Notes under the pieces: model-generated | The model's input: the letters and a program-made list of their open reading frames with translations, nothing else | What the model was told of the DNA's origin: nothing | Database searches by the model: none | Shown here: positions 25,701-40,700 of the stretch, one piece after another | How positions within the stretch are numbered: position 1 is the stretch's first letter | Layout of the letters: each line of letters starts with the position of its first letter | Origin: Nematopogon swammerdamellus | Lineage: Eukaryota; Arthropoda; Insecta; Lepidoptera; Adelidae | Reading direction: 5' to 3' | NCBI GenBank assembly: GCA_946902875.1 | Contig: OX336342.1 | Coordinates: forward strand, 11,711,523-11,775,522 | Length of the DNA stretch: 64,000 nucleotides | Program-made: the position numbers and the translations under genes

Positions 25701-28700
25701 CCTCGACTTTTGCAAAACTATATACCTAGTAGAATTTTTCATTATATTATACGTGACTCGTCCCTTAGGTAATTATTCTAGCCGGGAGACACCGCAGACA
25801 ATGCTTTGGGCGTGGTGTATTGATAAAGTGTCTTAGGAAAGCTATGCTGGTAACTACAAAGATTTTAGAAGATTTATTTCTGTTTTCCATTCATTAACAT
25901 TTGTACCTTTTTCAAACCCATGAATAGAGTTATAAAATGTTATTGTATTTTTGAATAAAATTGTTGATTTGTCTTTTGCACTCCTGTTTGCACTGAATTC
26001 GACGCTGATATTTATTATACTCGTATTCAATGGAGTTTCATCGTAGAATACAATGTTAGGTGAAAATCATTATCAAACTGTTGATGAATATATTAAATAT
26101 TGGACCTTAATCCCTCTTGAGATGGTATTACAATACTTCGTATACATACGAATAGGAATGGGTTACCCCAGAGCCGACTGTCATTGTCTCCCTCTAGTCG
26201 GCTATGGTTACCCCCAAACCCCCGTCCTCCGTCCGTCGTCGCTGCTGTCTCGGGCTAGTAGGGGTATGGTGTATGGTCACGTGATCGTCGCTTACTATGA
26301 ACTACTGTTACTTGATTATTCGCAATACTCTCTCACCTGGCACGCCATTAGCCCTAGCCATTTGCCGTCAACCTTTGGTACCCTGTTATAAATAGCCAAG
26401 AACCAATTTATTTCAAAGCTCTCTTTTCGTTAAAATTACAACGTGAATTTGAGATGAGTTATTTTTCTTTCACAATAACCCCACCCCTATTATCCCTAAT
26501 AGGTTGTTTTGACGAAAAAAATATTATATTGTTATAACGAGGGATGAATGACTGGAGCTTTACAAGGACGGCAGGGGTTTATTAACCTGGGAACAATAAC
26601 GATACCTATGTTGGTTCTTAAAACATTTCTTTCAGGATTCAAGAGAAGCCTAGAAGAAAAGTTTCAAGAAAAAATCGTCTGGAATTTTCCAAAATATATT
26701 GTATGACTTGCGTTTTCTCGTAGATTGAAATAGTGCTGTTGATTCACGTATTTCTTGAACTTAGTTGCAAATGAGTACGACCATGTATATTAGTAACAAC
26801 GTTACAAAAAGTTTATTCGTACAAGTATTTTTTGTATTATTTTATGGTTCCGTATCGTACGGGTACGGATTTACGGAACCCCCGTCAGGCTGCATCTTTT
26901 GAACCATATTAGGTACCTAGCCGGTTTAAGTTTTCTCGGAATATGTGTTATTATGGCGGATAATCTAACAAATAATATAAAAAGAAAAATTAAGGGATCC
27001 CCATGCAAGAAACGTGTCAAATTTGATATGATTATAGTGCAAACTCTAAAATAAAACTACAAATAATAAAAACCGCCAATTATGTAGTTGTACGGAACCC
27101 TTGGTGCGCGAGTCCGACTCGCACTTGGCCGGTTTTTTTTTTATTTATGTCAACCGGTTTCGTGCGGAGCCCCTGACTGCGGGCTTGTGCGACCTTCGTT
27201 CGAGTCTACCAGTGGAGGTCACCAGGAGGTTCTCCTCCCTCATACCCCCCACCCGGTGCTACCATCCGCAGCACACCATACTAAGTTAACTCTATTTAAA
27301 CGGTTTTAAATTTCTTGGCGTTTTCTCCGAACTTCAAGGTTGAAACCCAGCGTTCGGGAAGTTTCAGTCCGTTTACTAATCGAGTTTCGATGTTCCCTTG
27401 CCTTTTTTTTTGTTTTTGTTTTTTATAGAAACTGACACGGTTGGCTACATCACCTACAACATCCGTGATGTCACCCCATAACACCGGGTGAACTTGGTGC
27501 CACGTCGGTACTTCCATTGCCTAAATGATTTCCGTTTTAAATAAAATGCAATGAAATTTAAAACGTAATGACAAACACTGTGCGCATTCACCAAGATATC
27601 ATTGCGCGCCGCCGCGCCCCACCGCGCCGCTGCCTCACAGACACTACACTAGCTGTCTCTGAAACTTGTGACGTCACACACACCACGAATGCTCCGGGCG
27701 GCATTTTAAATTTTCTTTTTATTTTTGTGGGATAAAGTAGAAGTTGAATAACTTAGTAATTTATCAAAGTATTCAAATAATTTATTTCACCATGTTTAAT
27801 GCATTTTTAACCGACTTCAAAAAAAGGAGGAGGTTCTCAATTCTTATTATCTTACAATATTATAAATGTGTGTATTTCTTGTTTTTTGTCTCACTGGAAA
27901 CTTCCTCATTGCTTAGAATGTTTCCGAAGCCCAGGTACCTGTATCATATAGGAACTTTGTATCATTTTAATCTCATTATTATGCTATTATAGAATCCTCG
28001 TGTAAATCAATCTCCGCTTCACCAAACGTCGCTCAAGATGAATGACGCCAAGCCCTATTTAGTAGTGCACAATGGACGACGACTATATGCGGTCCGCTCG
28101 TCCATACCGGTAGTAGGTTTGGAATGCCTTGTCTAGTTACGTATAACATCCGACGATCCGTACAGCGTTTAATTGGATAAAGTCTACTATAATAGGATGA
28201 TGGTGATTACGTGCCCTGAATAAAAGTTGAGCTCCTAAATGAAGCTATGAAAACGTCAAAACGAACGAAGTTACGTATGGTGTGGTGTGAGTGATTTGAT
28301 TTGTTTCCACATGTTGCACTCATATTCGTGAAGGTATATGAGAAGCACCGCAAACTAAGTACGTAATCAATCATGCTTGTGGGATGCACGACAAGATACC
28401 AGTAAATAGGTACTTGTGCTCAAATGAGCAAAGCAATCTATGGCCACATTTGAGTAAAGCACAGCCAAGCTGTATGTATTTGAGTAAAACACAGCCAAGT
28501 TGTATATATTTGAGTAAAACACAGCCAAGCTGTATGTATTTGAGTAAAACACAGCCAAGTTGTATATATTTGAGTAAAACACAGCCAAGCTGTATGTATT
28601 TGAGTAAAGCACAGCCAAGCTGTATGTATTTGAGTAAAGCACAGCCAAGCTGAAGTATTTGAGAGGGATGGACAAGCAGCAAGCCTCATTTTGCCAGCCT

Positions 28701-31700
28701 CAGTAGCTCAGTGATGCGGTCGGTCGACTATCGGTCATGATCATAAGCACACCTGAGCGCGGTCAGTACTTGGATAGGTGACCGCTCGACCGTTGGTGAG
28801 CTGACCGTAGTTCGGATTCCACGTAAAACTGTAGGTCCCTTCCCTTCTTAGGGCGTCCCTTCTTCTAGATGGTAGAGTTTGTACACCTGCACTGAATTAA
28901 GGTCGGTTGAAACGGCTATGTAAATAATTCGTGTTTTCCGCCCAGTTCAGTGTAGCCGGCACGACCGAAGGGAAGCACTGAAATGGCACCTAGTTCACCA
29001 AGGTGTTATATGTGCTAACAATCACGGATGTAGTACGTAATGTGGCCAACCGTGGCAGTTTCCATAAAAAAAAAGTAACTATACGTATTGAGTAAGTATA
29101 ACAATCTACCCGCATTTGATTATACCTATAGCTTAACAAACTACCCAAATTAAGAGAAGCTAAGCCTAAATGGCACACGTGGCTGCTTGTGACCTATGGT
29201 TATTTAGGTGTTTGAATCGCAGTTGAATCACGATAGGGCGGCATCGACGTATATATGAATGGTGAGGTGTACAGTCTGTTCACAGTTATTTTACCTCTGA
29301 AACATGTAATTGTATCTCCCGCTAGGTTGGCATCACTTGCTGTCACTGGTATTATGACCGTAAAAAGCGTTACCGCTAGGTAACAATATTTTCCCCGTTG
29401 TAGTGGAAAATTAAGTTATATTATTATGATTCCTATATCCAAAATATGAGCTACCTAATATTTATATACTTCTAGTAGGGGCGTATTTTTTAGGATTCCG
29501 TATCCCGTACGGAAGCCTATTACTAACCCTACGCCGTCTGTCTGTCCGTCCGTCTGTCTCTATGTCCGAGGGCTGTATCTCTTGAACCGTAATAGGTAGC
29601 CCGTTGAAATTTTCCCAGAATATGTGTTATTTATTATGGCGGATATAACAAATAATAAAACATAGAAAAATAAAAAAAATTAGGGGGGTTCCCATACAAG
29701 AAACGTGTTCAATGTTTTTTTTTGTGGTGCAGAAACCTCGGTGCGCGAATCCGACTCGCACTTGGCCGGTTTTTCTTCATTTTCGTCTTTGCATCTATCT
29801 AATGAAGAAGTACCTAATATACAAAATTGTTATAGGTACTACAGAAGGACTGCGTAATCGTTAGTTTACTATTGTTATTAATAAATATATTCAAATATTT
29901 CGTACAGGGGAATCGTGCAAAACGAATATGGCAACACAAAGCTCAGGTTAGCCAACTTTATAGTTAGAGGTAAAATAACTGTGAACGTTCTATAGTCAAC
30001 GCAACTCGTCCGTGACCGTCAGCCGCAGTCTTCGGAAGCCATACGTACTCGTGCACAGCCGCGGTGCAGCATGGCATGCCGCGCCCGTGACCGTGAATCG
30101 TCTCTACCGTTCTTATACACCACAGCACAGCGAACGCTAGAAATGGGCCTGCCTATAGATGCAGAGATCATTATAAATTTTGATAACATATAATTAAAAT
30201 GTAATGCATTTGGGGAAATGCAGAGGGATCTAACAGAATATTTTGTTTTAAAAAATTGCATTGCGTGTGTACTCAGTATGAAAGCGAGGTACTCTTGTAG
30301 GAAATCTATTTGATAAAGTAGGAATTAGGTTTGACATTACCCAGCGTTTACATTTGTCAACATATCGCACCCCGGCTAAAATAGGGGCTTAACTCAAAAA
30401 TGTAAATTTTTCAATAGAGCCAAAAAACTAATGCAATGTAAAAAAAAATATTATTTTGTTAATTATATCTTATCCTTTTAGTGAAACTAATAGGTGTTAT
30501 ATATCATCGTATTCGCAATAATTTTGCCTATTTAAAAATAAAATCCAAATGAGGTTTTCAGCAAAGATTAGCCTGAAAAGTTTGAGTTGTGACAGTATTT
30601 TTGAAATAAAATTAATTATTATTTGAATTAATACTCGCTTTATTGACCAAAAATATGAAACTTAGCCAAATTCTCACGTTTAAGGACACAAATGTTGGAT
30701 GTAGAAGACACGAAAGTAAATTTAGGATAACTGTCAAATTATTTATGAATTATCATTGTTCATTCTTCCAATTTAGAACTAAAAACCAACTATAAATGTT
30801 ATATTTTTTTAACTTCTTATCTATCTTGCCATACATCTTACATTGTAACCTTATAAATCAAGTTAATAACATCTTAAAATACAGCAGTGAAAGCACATAA
30901 AAACGTGTGAAATGTTAGTTTAAATTGTTTTCTTATATGGACATGGTCTTATGTATAACTTTAGGACCAAAGATTCTCACAAAAAGGTGCATAAATAATA
31001 CTCTCTTTATTGGCCAAAAATATGAAACTTAGCAAAATTCTCACGTTTAAAAGACACAAATGTTGGGTGTAGAAGACATGAATGTAAATTTTGGATATCT
31101 GTCAACTTATTTATGAATTATCTTTGTCCATTCTACCAATTTAGAACTAAAACCAACTAAAAATGTTATATTTTTTTAACTTCTTGTCCATCTTGCCATA
31201 CATCTTACATTATAACCTTAACAATCATGTTAAATAACATCTTGATTCTCATAAAAAGGTGCATAAAATTGAGGAATGTGGCATGCATTAATAAGTGTTG
31301 TCAGATCTTTCTTTTTATTTTCTTTGATATTAACTTTCGTCTTATATGCAGGTTGCAACTGAGGCAAGAGCGTGCTTCTCTTTTTCGTCATCTGTGTTTC
31401 TGAATAATTTAGATCCTTGTAAGACGTCTTGTAATAAAGTGTGTGGATTTTCTGTGGTTATTTTAAAGGCTTTGAATTCTGTTATTTTAACTTTATTTAG
31501 AGTCACTGCCAACGAATCTGTCAGTTTTTCAATGAGATAAAGTCTTTGTGATCCAATTCATTGACAACATAACGTTCACCGTTCTTTTTAGCAGTTTTTA
31601 TTATTTCGACATAATGGGACGGAACATAAATTTTACCAGATTTTAAACTTTTCCTGACGTTTTTTTTTTTCAATCATAGAATGGACGCTATCAGCTTCGT

Positions 31701-34700
31701 TTTGTGTGTGCCCAGTAATGAAATATTTGTGTTATAGAGTTAATTATTTTGAAATTTTTCATTTCATACAAATATAATACTATAAAGCAATCGACGAAAA
31801 ACGAGCCTCAGTTTATTAAAAACCAGTGTGTCCTCTGTTTTAATCTTAAAAACGTCATCTATTTAATTAAATTACTCAGAATATTTCTTTAAATTTTTTC
31901 AACAATACAGTTACATCATGAAACCTTGCACTTACTACAAGGCAATTTACGAAAAACGTGCCTCAGTTTATTCAAAAATAGTGCGGCAATCTAAAAACCT
32001 TCCCTATTTCATTAGAACATACATAACATTTCTTTCAAATTGCTCAACAATAGAGTTATACGGCGAAAACCTACACTATTGCAGAAAACTTATCGAAAAA
32101 ATATGTATTTCAGTTTATTCAAAAATACTGTCATAATTCCAAATCATGCACTATTTGTAGAATACGGAGTTATAAATCGCTACTTACCTGTTGAAAAAAA
32201 ACCGTACCAATCCTTGTTGCGACACTATTGTACACTCGGTAGGGAAACATGCGACAAGTCCACACGTCTTAACTGATGAAACGACACTGTTAGGGCTTGG
32301 ATGTGCTCATAAAGGTGTGTGTGTAAAAGTGTCGCGTGTCATCTACCGGCGCCATTTCACAACATACGACTTATGGCGGTATTTCAGAACGTAGAGAATT
32401 TAATTTTGAAATTTTTCTGTATACTAAACACAAAAACATGTTTTTTTGACTTATGACACTATTTTAGCCGGGGTGCGATATATGCTATGTTAGGAATTTT
32501 ATAACATCGCGCCAACATATATGGTAACAATAAAAGAAACATGATACCTGAAGTTTAATTACGGAGACACAGTTTCCAGGGTGCGATCAATTGCTGCAAT
32601 TGAAATAATTGAATCCTTAATTGAAAACTATGAGCATCGGGGTTTTTCCGTTATCGTATCACGTATTTTTCATAATAATATTGAAAGAAAAATTGTCTAG
32701 AAATAACGCCACAGAAAGCCCACATTAGCCCCGTATAATACCATATTAATGGCCGCTTTGTCTTCATAAATTTTAAGTTTTCTTAATAAAGTATGTGGTG
32801 TGTAAATTTGTAGCCATTTAATTTATGTCCCATAAGTTGACAAACTGTTTTAATATAAAATAAATGTTGGTAAATATGGCTTTCGGTTTTGAACTCTTCA
32901 GGGTTAGGTAGAGGGACCAATGATGGGTCGCGCGTGCGTGAACAGTCTGGTGGCGTACCTACTACATTGTGCACTATGCAGTGCTACCGTGCATATTAAT
33001 TTACTCTACCGGAAGAACCCTATTACGTACAGTAGAACTCACATAATTAATTAAAATTATGTTCATTTTGGCCTACTATATACCCAGTACAGTCAGTGTA
33101 CAGTTTTCGGTATTTCGAAATATGTGTTGTTGTGGTACGTACCAAATAACACGTACTTACAAACGTAGGTAACAGACACGAGGCGTTTTTAGATGTCAAG
33201 TCCAAGGCCTTGCGTCAAAAGCATTTCAATTAAATTAACTTCTAACTATTGAGCGTTAACAACTATCTATCTTCCTCGTGACTTACTGTAGATATTGCTT
33301 TTGATGTGGCGTCGTCTGCCATTAACAAATTGGACTCGAACGAGGCGTACCTACTATTTCACCCCCTCGAGAACACGCCCACCAATGCTAGTGAATGCAT
33401 ACCTACCCACGTAGAATTACGGAAAACCCGAATATGTATGGAAATATGATATTCCAAACTGATAAAACTTAACAAGATATATGAATGTTTACTAGCCCGA
33501 ACAATTCGAACAATTCTAGAACTTTATAATAATATTATAAAGTTCTAGAATTGTTACGTAATCGGACAACCCGTCCAAGAGTAAATTGAGACAATAGATA
33601 AACACACTTATAAGTTATAAATAGTGAGCACAAACAAACTCTCGCCCTAAGCGCATACCTCACTCCGAGTATGAACAATTAATTTTATATAATAGCAAAT
33701 TACACCTTCTGAAAACTAGATTGCTCTTGTACAAAACTACTTACGTTGTTTCGCTCAAGTCGGAAGAGAATGTAGGGCGCTACTGACGTCAAATTGAACG
33801 ATGTCACTTTCTCGTGGCTTCCGCACCGTACCGCGGTTCTTTATTTATGGAAAGGACAAATAAAAGGAAACACAAATTTGCCGAGGTTTACGTTCATCAA
33901 CCGAATCTCCTACTCTACCTTGTAAAAACTATTCCTTCTCTTCCGTGTTTCTACTTTTTATGCAGGATTATTTTGAAGAATGAATTGAATATCTATAGAA
34001 AGAGTAAACTTGCCTGTGTTCTGTCTACGCGATTAATAAAACTCGCCACAGTTCAAACATCTCTACAAGAATGTGATCTGAAGTTCAGTAGGTACATTAT
34101 GTACTGACTGCACGTTGTATTAGATCTCAATGAAGCAGTTTTCTCCGTTCTAGCGTGCGTCGCAGTTGCTCTCATGATGCGGATGTGGCCAATAATTACG
34201 TGCTTTGTATTAATGTCTTCTGTATATCTACAATCTTTTCTACCGATCACGGTATCTATTCTAACTGAGTACCTAAGCGATGTGATTCAGATATGCACAA
34301 CACAGTGTTTATTTTTTATGTAGACTGTGATGATCACGAACCGTATAATTGTCCGTGAAACTGGCTTAAACAATTATTATTACAGTTTTTAAAAATGTGT
34401 CATGGTTATGGCCTGAGTTTATAGCTTGCAACTTCTGTGGCTTCGGCGGCGAGTACAACAGTAGAATAGGAATCAGGAACTATGTTATAATTTAAACGGC
34501 TTTAACTCGCGGCCGGTTTGGAGCTGTATTTTCGGGCTAAATGTATAGCCTAGTGGTGCCCAGACTTTTTTCTATGAAGATCTACTAGAATAGCCTCACT
34601 GCATCTCTCCCCGTGCATGTCGTAAAAGGCGACTAAGGGATAAGGACAAGATGCCGTGCTAAAGGGCGACAGGCTCGCCACCTCTCACCTTGGCATGGTA

Positions 34701-37700
34701 CTTCCACCGAGTCATGCAGCAGGTGGGTCTTCGTGCCTTGCTTGCTGCTTGATCGATTGAATCTTGTTCGAATAATTTGCGAAACGTGGTGGTCGGTGTT
34801 GTCCTGTAATTTACCAGAGTTCTTGCAGCACAACACCGATTGCTCTGCTTACCCCGATTGTCGGGATTCAGCGTGTGTGATATGATCTACTATTTTTATC
34901 TACTTTTTTCTATCTATCTACTATTATTATAGATTTAAACATATCAGCTGACGCTGCTTGTTAAAATAAAATAAATGAACTATTGCACTGAAGTAAAAAA
35001 TGAAAGGTTGTGAGATCGAAGCTTGTACCAAAAGTTTTCGTTATTCAATAATTTGTAGTAATTTTTGTTTGAATTGAAAACTATGTTACATCCTATTTGT
35101 TACAATTGCGGTCCTTGAGGATTAAAATGTTAGTCACATCAGATATTATGAATTCTTTGATGTTTCTACAACTCACTTTTTGCTCTAAATATTTTCAGCG
35201 ATCGACCTAAAAGCTTCTTGTGATCGACCGGTCGATCGCTACCTGCACCACTCGTATAGCCATCATCATCATAAGCACTCTGCCGACGCGACGCGACGCA
35301 CTTTGCTCCAAACAGCAACTCGAGCAACACTGCTCCAAAATTACCGCGAGTAAATCCATTTAATTTACTATATTTATTTTATTTTATTATTTAAATTACA
35401 TTTAAATTACTATACTTATTATAATACTAACCCCAAATAATGGGCACACTGCACTGAAATGGCACCTAGTACACCCGGTGCTATGGGCTGACATCACGGA
35501 TGTTGTAGGTGAAGTAGCCAACCGTGTCAGTTTCCATAAAAAAACACATTGTTGAACATAATAAAAAATAAATATAAGCTTTAATGTTAAAAAACAAAGA
35601 ATTACCTAAAGAAACACGCCAAGGCGTACCTAACATAGGTTATTAACTTCATTTCACCCTAGGGATTGTAGGGAGAGGCTGCACCGCGGCCAAGCCTTGT
35701 TCAAGCTGACCCCATTTTCCACATTGAAAGCACTTTTAATAATCTTGGGTGCATTGTACCAACCAGTAAGTATACATACTATGACACAGCAAGAGAAAAG
35801 CTAGATCTAGTCCGTGAGGCACCTCACACAAACGTTTGTACTTAATGACTTACCTAGCCTGCACTTTATCCCACGTACAATTATTATGTTTAGAACAGGT
35901 AATTGTTTCTATGCAAGAAGACGATGAATACGACTCTGCGAGAATGAAAATTATTTCTACAGAGAAATCCGAGAACTTCAAAGAAACGCAGAAATATCAA
36001 AGACCTCCTAACTAAATTAAACGTACAAAACTTTCGCACTTGCAAATTATGCTATATTAATAGTGCATGTTTCTGAATATATACATAGTTCTATGTACAG
36101 GCTCGTATGTACATCAGAAAGGATGAAGGTGAACACAGTTTATAGTGCACGAATTTGAAGAATGTGGACAGGTTAATTGACATTTGTGTACATGACATGC
36201 ACGACGACGGAAGTTTTAACATAGTTCTAGCAGCTTGTCCATCTGTCGGTATGTCCGTTCGCGACCGACCCTGACTTTGAGCCACGTTGCGCATATTTAT
36301 CTTGAACGAACATACAAGTTGGGACCGAGCATCGTGTCTGCATTGTTAACAAGTCTTCAGATCATTAGACACGGTGACACGACTTCTGCCTGTTCCGCTG
36401 TTATGGATGTACCTACGTATGCCTAATTCTGTATAACTATTGTTTCGTTCAAAACATAAATGGATAACTAATCTAATAATACATTTTAAACCTTATATTT
36501 TTTTACATTCCCGAACGCCTGATCCCTGAAAAAAACGGACATACCTTTCGTGATAACTTTTCTCTACATAGATAATACATGATAAACACTTCGCTAATGA
36601 CTGTGCTTATAAAAATACAATACAATACAATATACATATGCACAATACAACCATTGAAAATAGTTCAAGCCTTCAGCTTTGCAACCAATTCGAGAAGTTT
36701 AATTTAGCCGAATATTAAACGCTTTATACGGTATAATAAGTGATTGCTTATGAATGTGTGACGTATACGTGTTACGTAAAACGTGATACTTGCACAACAG
36801 TCGAAATGTTTTATACATTAGCGATCTTCTGTGTAACACGCACGACAACGAGATCACACGTGGACAGCGTGTGCTGTGTTACGTCTTATTTTGGCTACGT
36901 GATATAACGTTTGATTATATATTACTTGTCTATTGCTAGTTTGCCGCTACCTCAGCCCGCGCTTCCGCACATCGCGCCTCACGCCACACCCGCTGACGCC
37001 TAGCTCAGTAGCGTTAGTATCGCTGTTGCGTAGCCAAAGAATATAATACCGCGTAGCCACGCCCGTATTATATGTGTAATTGAGCTACCTACCCCTCGCG
37101 CGTGTACGAATTTTGTTTTTTTTTGTGTTATTTGTTTTATTACTAACATTTGTTGTGTTCAAATGCCAATACGAGTAAAAAAGGAATAGTAATATGACTA
37201 TACGTGTGCGCTAGCTTCACTAGTCATGTCACTTAATTACGTAGAATTATTATTACATGGTAGTACATATGCCTGAAATACGAAGTAACGACAGTTCAGT
37301 TTAACAACTGGTGGCGGGAGCATTCGTCTATCCGACTTTTTTGTCGACGGTACCGATAGCTGTTACGTCATACATAACCGTCAGCGGTGGCATACTGGAA
37401 CCAGACGACTAATATATTTATATCACTGTGAGAGGTTTTTCACAGAAAATAATATTTATTGGTATTACTTTTCTTCCTGAGTTATTGATTCTAGAATGTT
37501 GTTCTTTTATTTATATGCGTTTGATACTTACGAAGACAAATATTTGAATGACCTACTTTCTATCTATCTACATAAGGTTCTGTGGTTCTTGTCTAGTGGT
37601 TTTTGTTTGCATTTTATTAATCTCAAACTCTGAACGAAGGTTCTTTTAAAGAAATTGTGAAGTTTGTTATATATGTTTTAATTTTAATATTTTTACTTTT

Positions 37701-40700
37701 TCAGTACTTAAAAATTATAAAACGAGTAGGTAAATTGAGCAATAAGAAAATTGTCATTGCAGGTAAACTAATGTGGTATCTGTATGAAGAGTTTGTCCAG
37801 GCAGATTCCCCTGGTCTGGTTCACAATTCGAAGTCAAATAAAAACTGTCCCTATTGAGTCGCTTGTTTAGATATCAAAACTTTCAAATGATTAAAAAATT
37901 ACAATGAAATGATCTAATTCTAATTCGAGTGGCGACTAGTCAAATCATGTTTATTCTGTGGGTTCGAGTGGTGAGGTATAGTAAAATGAGCTTTCCAAAT
38001 GTATCATGGTTTGAATAATTTGCCTTCTCTCTGTTATCTATGCACTGTCCTAATATGAAAGGTGTTTTACTTCGTACCGTATCCGCCATCTATTATACCG
38101 TCTTTTGTGCGAACGACAGCAGCGGTCGACGTGGGACTATGCCAAATTTCAGCTGGCTCATACAATACCTAATATTACGTGGTTACTTACAATGCCTTTA
38201 TTATGTTGAACCGACATACCATCGTGTAGGTGAGACGGCTATATGAGCATGGTAACGAGTATTAAAGTATAGAGTAAGTATACTGAATGTTACCGTTACT
38301 CGGTAACTGTGATTTTTTGCCAATTCTCTCGCAAAATTGGGGCGGCAAACTCGCGCTCGCGCTGACTACATAACGGTAAATCGCGATCGACGGCGCGATA
38401 TTTCATTTCGCTAACCATTATTTATGCTCATGCTGTCTGTTTATTCGCTGAACTGGAACGGTTATTGTCTGCGTGATTATTCGAGATTGTTTGGCAGTAT
38501 AGTAGAGCTGACACTGATCGAATCTGAATCTAATATTAGTTGGATGAAATAAATTGAACTCAAATGAAGCACGTGACACTTTCATTAAATCAGCTCAGCA
38601 ACCCTGAAAACATTTAAATAATTATAACAATTTCTGATGATCGATGCTACTGCTAAATAGTACTAATAATGAAATAGGATGATATAATATCCTCGACTAA
38701 ACATATCAATAAACTTGACATTATCTATTATACTTAGGTAACTGTCCTTCCATAGTCGGGCTCGGGCACGCAAGTTAACCCACTATCCGTAATAGTCGGT
38801 TGACGTCTAGCAACTAAGGGTGAAAGATTAAAAATAGATATGTACCTAAATAACATGTTATTAACAGGCTGGGAATTGGGTATATTTTCGTACCACAATC
38901 GATAGAACTAACTCTGAAAATGTTGCGACCACGTACAATCAATCAATGGGCAAAACTTCACAATCACTGAACATTTTCAGTTTGATTGAACATGTCAATC
39001 CCAAAGCGAGTATTGATGACAGCATCATCATTTCTTCTCCAAATAATGGTTGATTTAATTATATATTGGCATAATGAGGGGCTTAAATAGTTTATTGAAC
39101 AAAGCAAACAGACGGTTATCTAAATTAAATAAAAATATTCCTGCATCATCGGGAAACAATCACTTATTGTCCCGAGGACTACATAATATCATAGATAAAT
39201 AATAACATTGACATAAATATTATAATATTATCATATCACATGAAGTCTTACGTAAATATATAGACTATGCATATTGTCTTCATAAGTATAAATAAAACTA
39301 TCTAGAAATTACTTCCATCTAGCTAAAATCTAGAATGAGATGGAAGTTAGGTCCTTACCGTGTGCCCACCGCCCAGCAGGTCTATTCTTATAAATTCTGA
39401 CAGCGGAATCAGCGCTGTTGTGGCGCTGAGAGCCATTTACCAAAGTGGCTCTCAGCGCCACACACAACAGCTCTGATTCCGCTGTCAGAATTTACAAGAA
39501 TAGACCTGCAGCAGTCCAGTGGCCCAATACTCCCGCATGCTTTATTCTAGGCCTTCCTATTTATAGCTGACTCCGCCCTTACGGGACGGGAGTCATATGA
39601 ATCCCGAAATTTCGCGGAGTGTCCCATGAATAAGGGGAGCGCTGCAAGTTACGGAGAATATTATGAAGTTCATATTTCGATACGTCTGTAATAAATCTAG
39701 TTCATAGTTCAAAATTTTATCTCAAGTAATAAAGTAATAAAAAAAATTGTTTATTTCATTTCTTTATACTTATTAGATTTATTTAGTTTCATTTAAATAC
39801 CTATTTCATTAATTTCGTCATATCTAATAACAGGGATCTTACGTATAGTATTAGAAAAAATGATTATAACGTTTTCCCTTTCACTTAATTTATATACTAT
39901 AATATAAGTTTTATAGGTAAATTAGTTTCTCAAAATACTCAAAATTTAAAAAAAAAACTGACGAAATAACAATATAAATAAATAAAAAACATTAAAAAAC
40001 AAGCTTTTATTTATCTGCACTTTATGTTAACCACTTGTAACTCTATCCAAAATGTGATTTTAAGTTCTCGGGCAGATCTTCTGACTATAGTAGGTGGCTT
40101 TAGTTAAAAATAGTGCTCCCCCACGTCTACCAATTGACAGTGGAGACTGGAGTGCGTCGTGTATTCTCGTCACAGTTACTCCCGCGCCGACTCCAACGAC
40201 GACGACTAGACGCAAGCAGTGGCTAGTAAAGTAGTAACGTAAAGATTCAAAATGTATGAAAATGTGTCATGAGCGGAGAAAAGTTTCAAATATAGTCACA
40301 ATATAAGCTATAACTTACAAATCATGTTTTTTTTTGTTGAAACTGACACACTTGGGTACTTCACCTACTACACATCCGCGATGTCAGCCCATAACACGTT
40401 GGTGAACTAGGTGCCATGTCAGTGCTTCCCTTAGTTCGTGCCGGCTACACTGAAGTCGACGGAAAACACGAACTATTTACATAGCCGTTTCAACCGACCT
40501 TTCTTTTAGTGAGGCGGTATCAACCCGGGCGAGTTAAACTCTACCACCTATAAGTAAGGTAAGAAGGGAACGGGCCTACTGTTTTACGTGGAATCCGAAC
40601 CGCGGTCCGTCTCCAACGGTCGAACTCGAGCGGTCACCCATCAAAGTATTGACCTCACCTCGCTCTGGTGTGCTTATAATCAAGATCGACAGTCAACCGA

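Larger units (their letters stand above)
30365..32478 (-). mobile_element. 2.1 kb TIR element with broken DUF7869-like gene
   Basis: The ends are TCGCACCCCGGCTAAAATAG (30365-30384) and its exact reverse complement (32459-32478), each flanked by TA. The minus strand carries decayed coding sequence (31366-31730). Downstream of it lies a tandem duplication of about 235 bp (30632-30866 and 30999-31230). Near the right end the phrase 'cagtttatt.aaaaa' occurs three times (about 31811, 31966, 32111). The TA flanks would fit a TA-targeting cut-and-paste element; the superfamily is not assigned. Confidence 0.7.

Noticed and set aside
26053..26391. 112-codon frame as a small gene
   Set aside because: No domain, no codon or composition signal, no splice or promoter context.
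28367..28689. Four overlapping ~80-100 codon frames over the 30-bp repeat
   Set aside because: All frames of a 30-bp repeat without stops stay open; these are artefacts of the minisatellite.
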